This document shows positions 62,992 through 64,000 of a stretch of 64,000 bases of DNA, one piece after another (position 1 is the stretch's first letter; each line of letters begins with the position of its first letter). Below the pieces are notes generated by a model. The model saw only the letters and a list, made by a program, of their open reading frames with translations, did not search any database and was not told where the DNA came from. The translations under genes were made by a program, and so were the position numbers. Origin of the DNA: CAJXJP01 sp964022365 (GTDB taxonomy: Bacteria > Patescibacteriota > Gracilibacteria > BD1-5 > UBA6164); the NCBI GenBank assembly GCA_964022365.1, contig CAXHZN010000004.1, positions 1 to 64,000 on the forward strand, read 5' to 3'.

Positions 62992-64000
62992 ATGAAAAAT
63001 ATTTTCTCAATGTTGAGTTTTGAAAAACTCACTTGTGAACTCAAAAAAGTAATTTCTCGTTTCCCTGTAGCTTCAATTGCTGCTTTGATTGTGAGTATTA
63101 TATTTTTTAGTTTCCTTCATGGTAGCTTCTCTCAAATAACAGAAGAAAACATGGTTCGTGGTATTTTTAGTGCGGTAACTTTATTTTTCTTTTCGATTTG
63201 ATTTACTCTGTATTGAGAGTCAATTCAAGCTTCAAAAACAAAATGTCTTGCCTTACAAATTTGAGCACTTATTTATTCGAGTTTATATTTTGTATTTTTT
63301 CAACAAACTTGAATAAATGATATTGAAGAAATTGTCTTTTTCTTTTTATCTCTCACGGGAATAATTTGAATGTTATATTTCGCTCCATATATTAAAAATA
63401 TTTTGCAATCAAACGGAAAACAATCTGTGTATTATACATATTTTTATAGTTTGAGTGTTGTATTTTTACTCAGTTTTATATTTGGTGGAATTTTGATGAT
63501 TTTATGATTTATCGGAATAACTGCTGTACATACACTGTTTGAATTAAATGGATATTTTAATAGTGAAATTTATGGAGATTGGGCAATTGTAGCTGGAAGT
63601 ATCATTACTCCTATTTTTGCTATGAGTCTGATTCCAACGAAAAAAGATTTTACCAATAATTATTTTAATGAAAATGCGTTTTTCTCATTTTTAGTAAAAT
63701 ATATTGCTATTCCATTTATATATATTTATTTCATTATTTTATACGCATATTCAGCAAAAGTTCTTTCTAATTTTGGTGATTGGCCAAAAGGTGAAGTCAG
63801 CTGGATGGTTATTGCTTTTTCAATTTTTGGGTATATAACGTATGTTTTTTCATATATTTTTGAAGAAAAAAATAAATATATTTCTGTTTTTAGAAAATAT
63901 TTTCCATACGTAGTTATTCCTCAAATATTTATGCTATTTTATGCAATCTACTTAAGAATTTCTCAATATGATCTAACTATAAATAGATATTTTGTAGTGA
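62992..64000 (+). CDS. DUF4153 membrane protein (3' part beyond the window)
   Basis: At least 336 residues, open at the window end. N-terminal soluble stretch (FEKLTCELKKVISRFPVASI), then nine or more membrane helices: IAALIVSIIFFSFLHGSF, GIFSAVTLFFFSIGFTLYG, EIVFFFLSLTGIIGMLYFAP, VVFLLSFIFGGILMIL and others. Pattern and the internal FLVKYIAIPFIYIYFIILYA fit DUF4153. Function unknown. Upstream lies the ATTT microsatellite, which might change its expression. Confidence 0.8.

Overview
The window is low-GC DNA (roughly a quarter G+C by eye) from a bacterium that reads UGA as glycine (genetic code 25), so it belongs to the Gracilibacteria/Absconditabacteria branch of the Patescibacteria (CPR). 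Evidence is internal: invariant glycines of conserved motifs are written TGA. Examples are the ABC signature LSGGE at 45777-45788 (two TGA in a row), DINMGCPAKK of the dihydrouridine synthase at 3950, DGLDGLA of MraY and the P-loop GNSGVGKT of RsgA. All coding calls below use this code; reading with the standard code breaks most genes into pieces. I cannot separate the two phyla from this sequence alone.

Layout. 1-9.5 kb: topoisomerase I, three small genes, tRNA-dihydrouridine synthase, a 752-residue exported protein, DnaB and a TPR membrane protein. 9.5-19 kb: DprA, membrane proteins, glycyl-tRNA synthetase behind a T-box-like leader, chorismate mutase, an SLH-like exported protein, HtpX, a PolA-like protein without polymerase domain, and two small genes. 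19-35 kb: MTA/SAH nucleosidase, MraY, RNHCP protein, SelO, a possible RuvC-fold protein, TilS, a lipoprotein, CdsA, two tandem 3D-domain cell-wall proteins, GrpE, exonuclease III, UvrC. 35-42.5 kb: a 1452-residue DUF1800/DUF1501 fusion, a NicO-like transporter, a broken cohesin-like gene, TatD. 42.5-47 kb: small exported and VOC proteins, a structured RNA and a zinc/manganese-type ABC importer (znuA-C-B). 47-49.4 kb: an OLD-family ATPase/TOPRIM nuclease paired with an HNH protein, a likely defence module. 49.4-57 kb: photolyase with its DUF523/DUF1722 partner, a DUF4304 protein, an Imm33-like protein, an M29-like peptidase, TrmH-type methyltransferase, a second structured RNA, RsgA. 57-64 kb: two UGA-free exported proteins, GroEL and GroES separated by a DUF559 nuclease gene lying between C-rich inverted repeats, a two-component system, an ATTT microsatellite and the start of a DUF4153 protein.

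Most genes are single units or 2-3 gene operons closed by strong intrinsic terminators, many shared by convergent genes. Recognisable promoters tend to be TTGACA-like, a 16-bp spacer, then TAAAAT/TAAAGT. The most interesting signal is a set of short transcripts whose hairpin loops show UAAAGGAGG (44233-44255, 55895-55919, with relatives at 18926-18966 and 55921-55958). The leader of the 752-residue exported protein gene carries a hairpin (4781-4805) whose 9-nt loop CCUCCUUUA is the exact complement and whose stem covers the start codon. No tRNA, rRNA or CRISPR array was seen.
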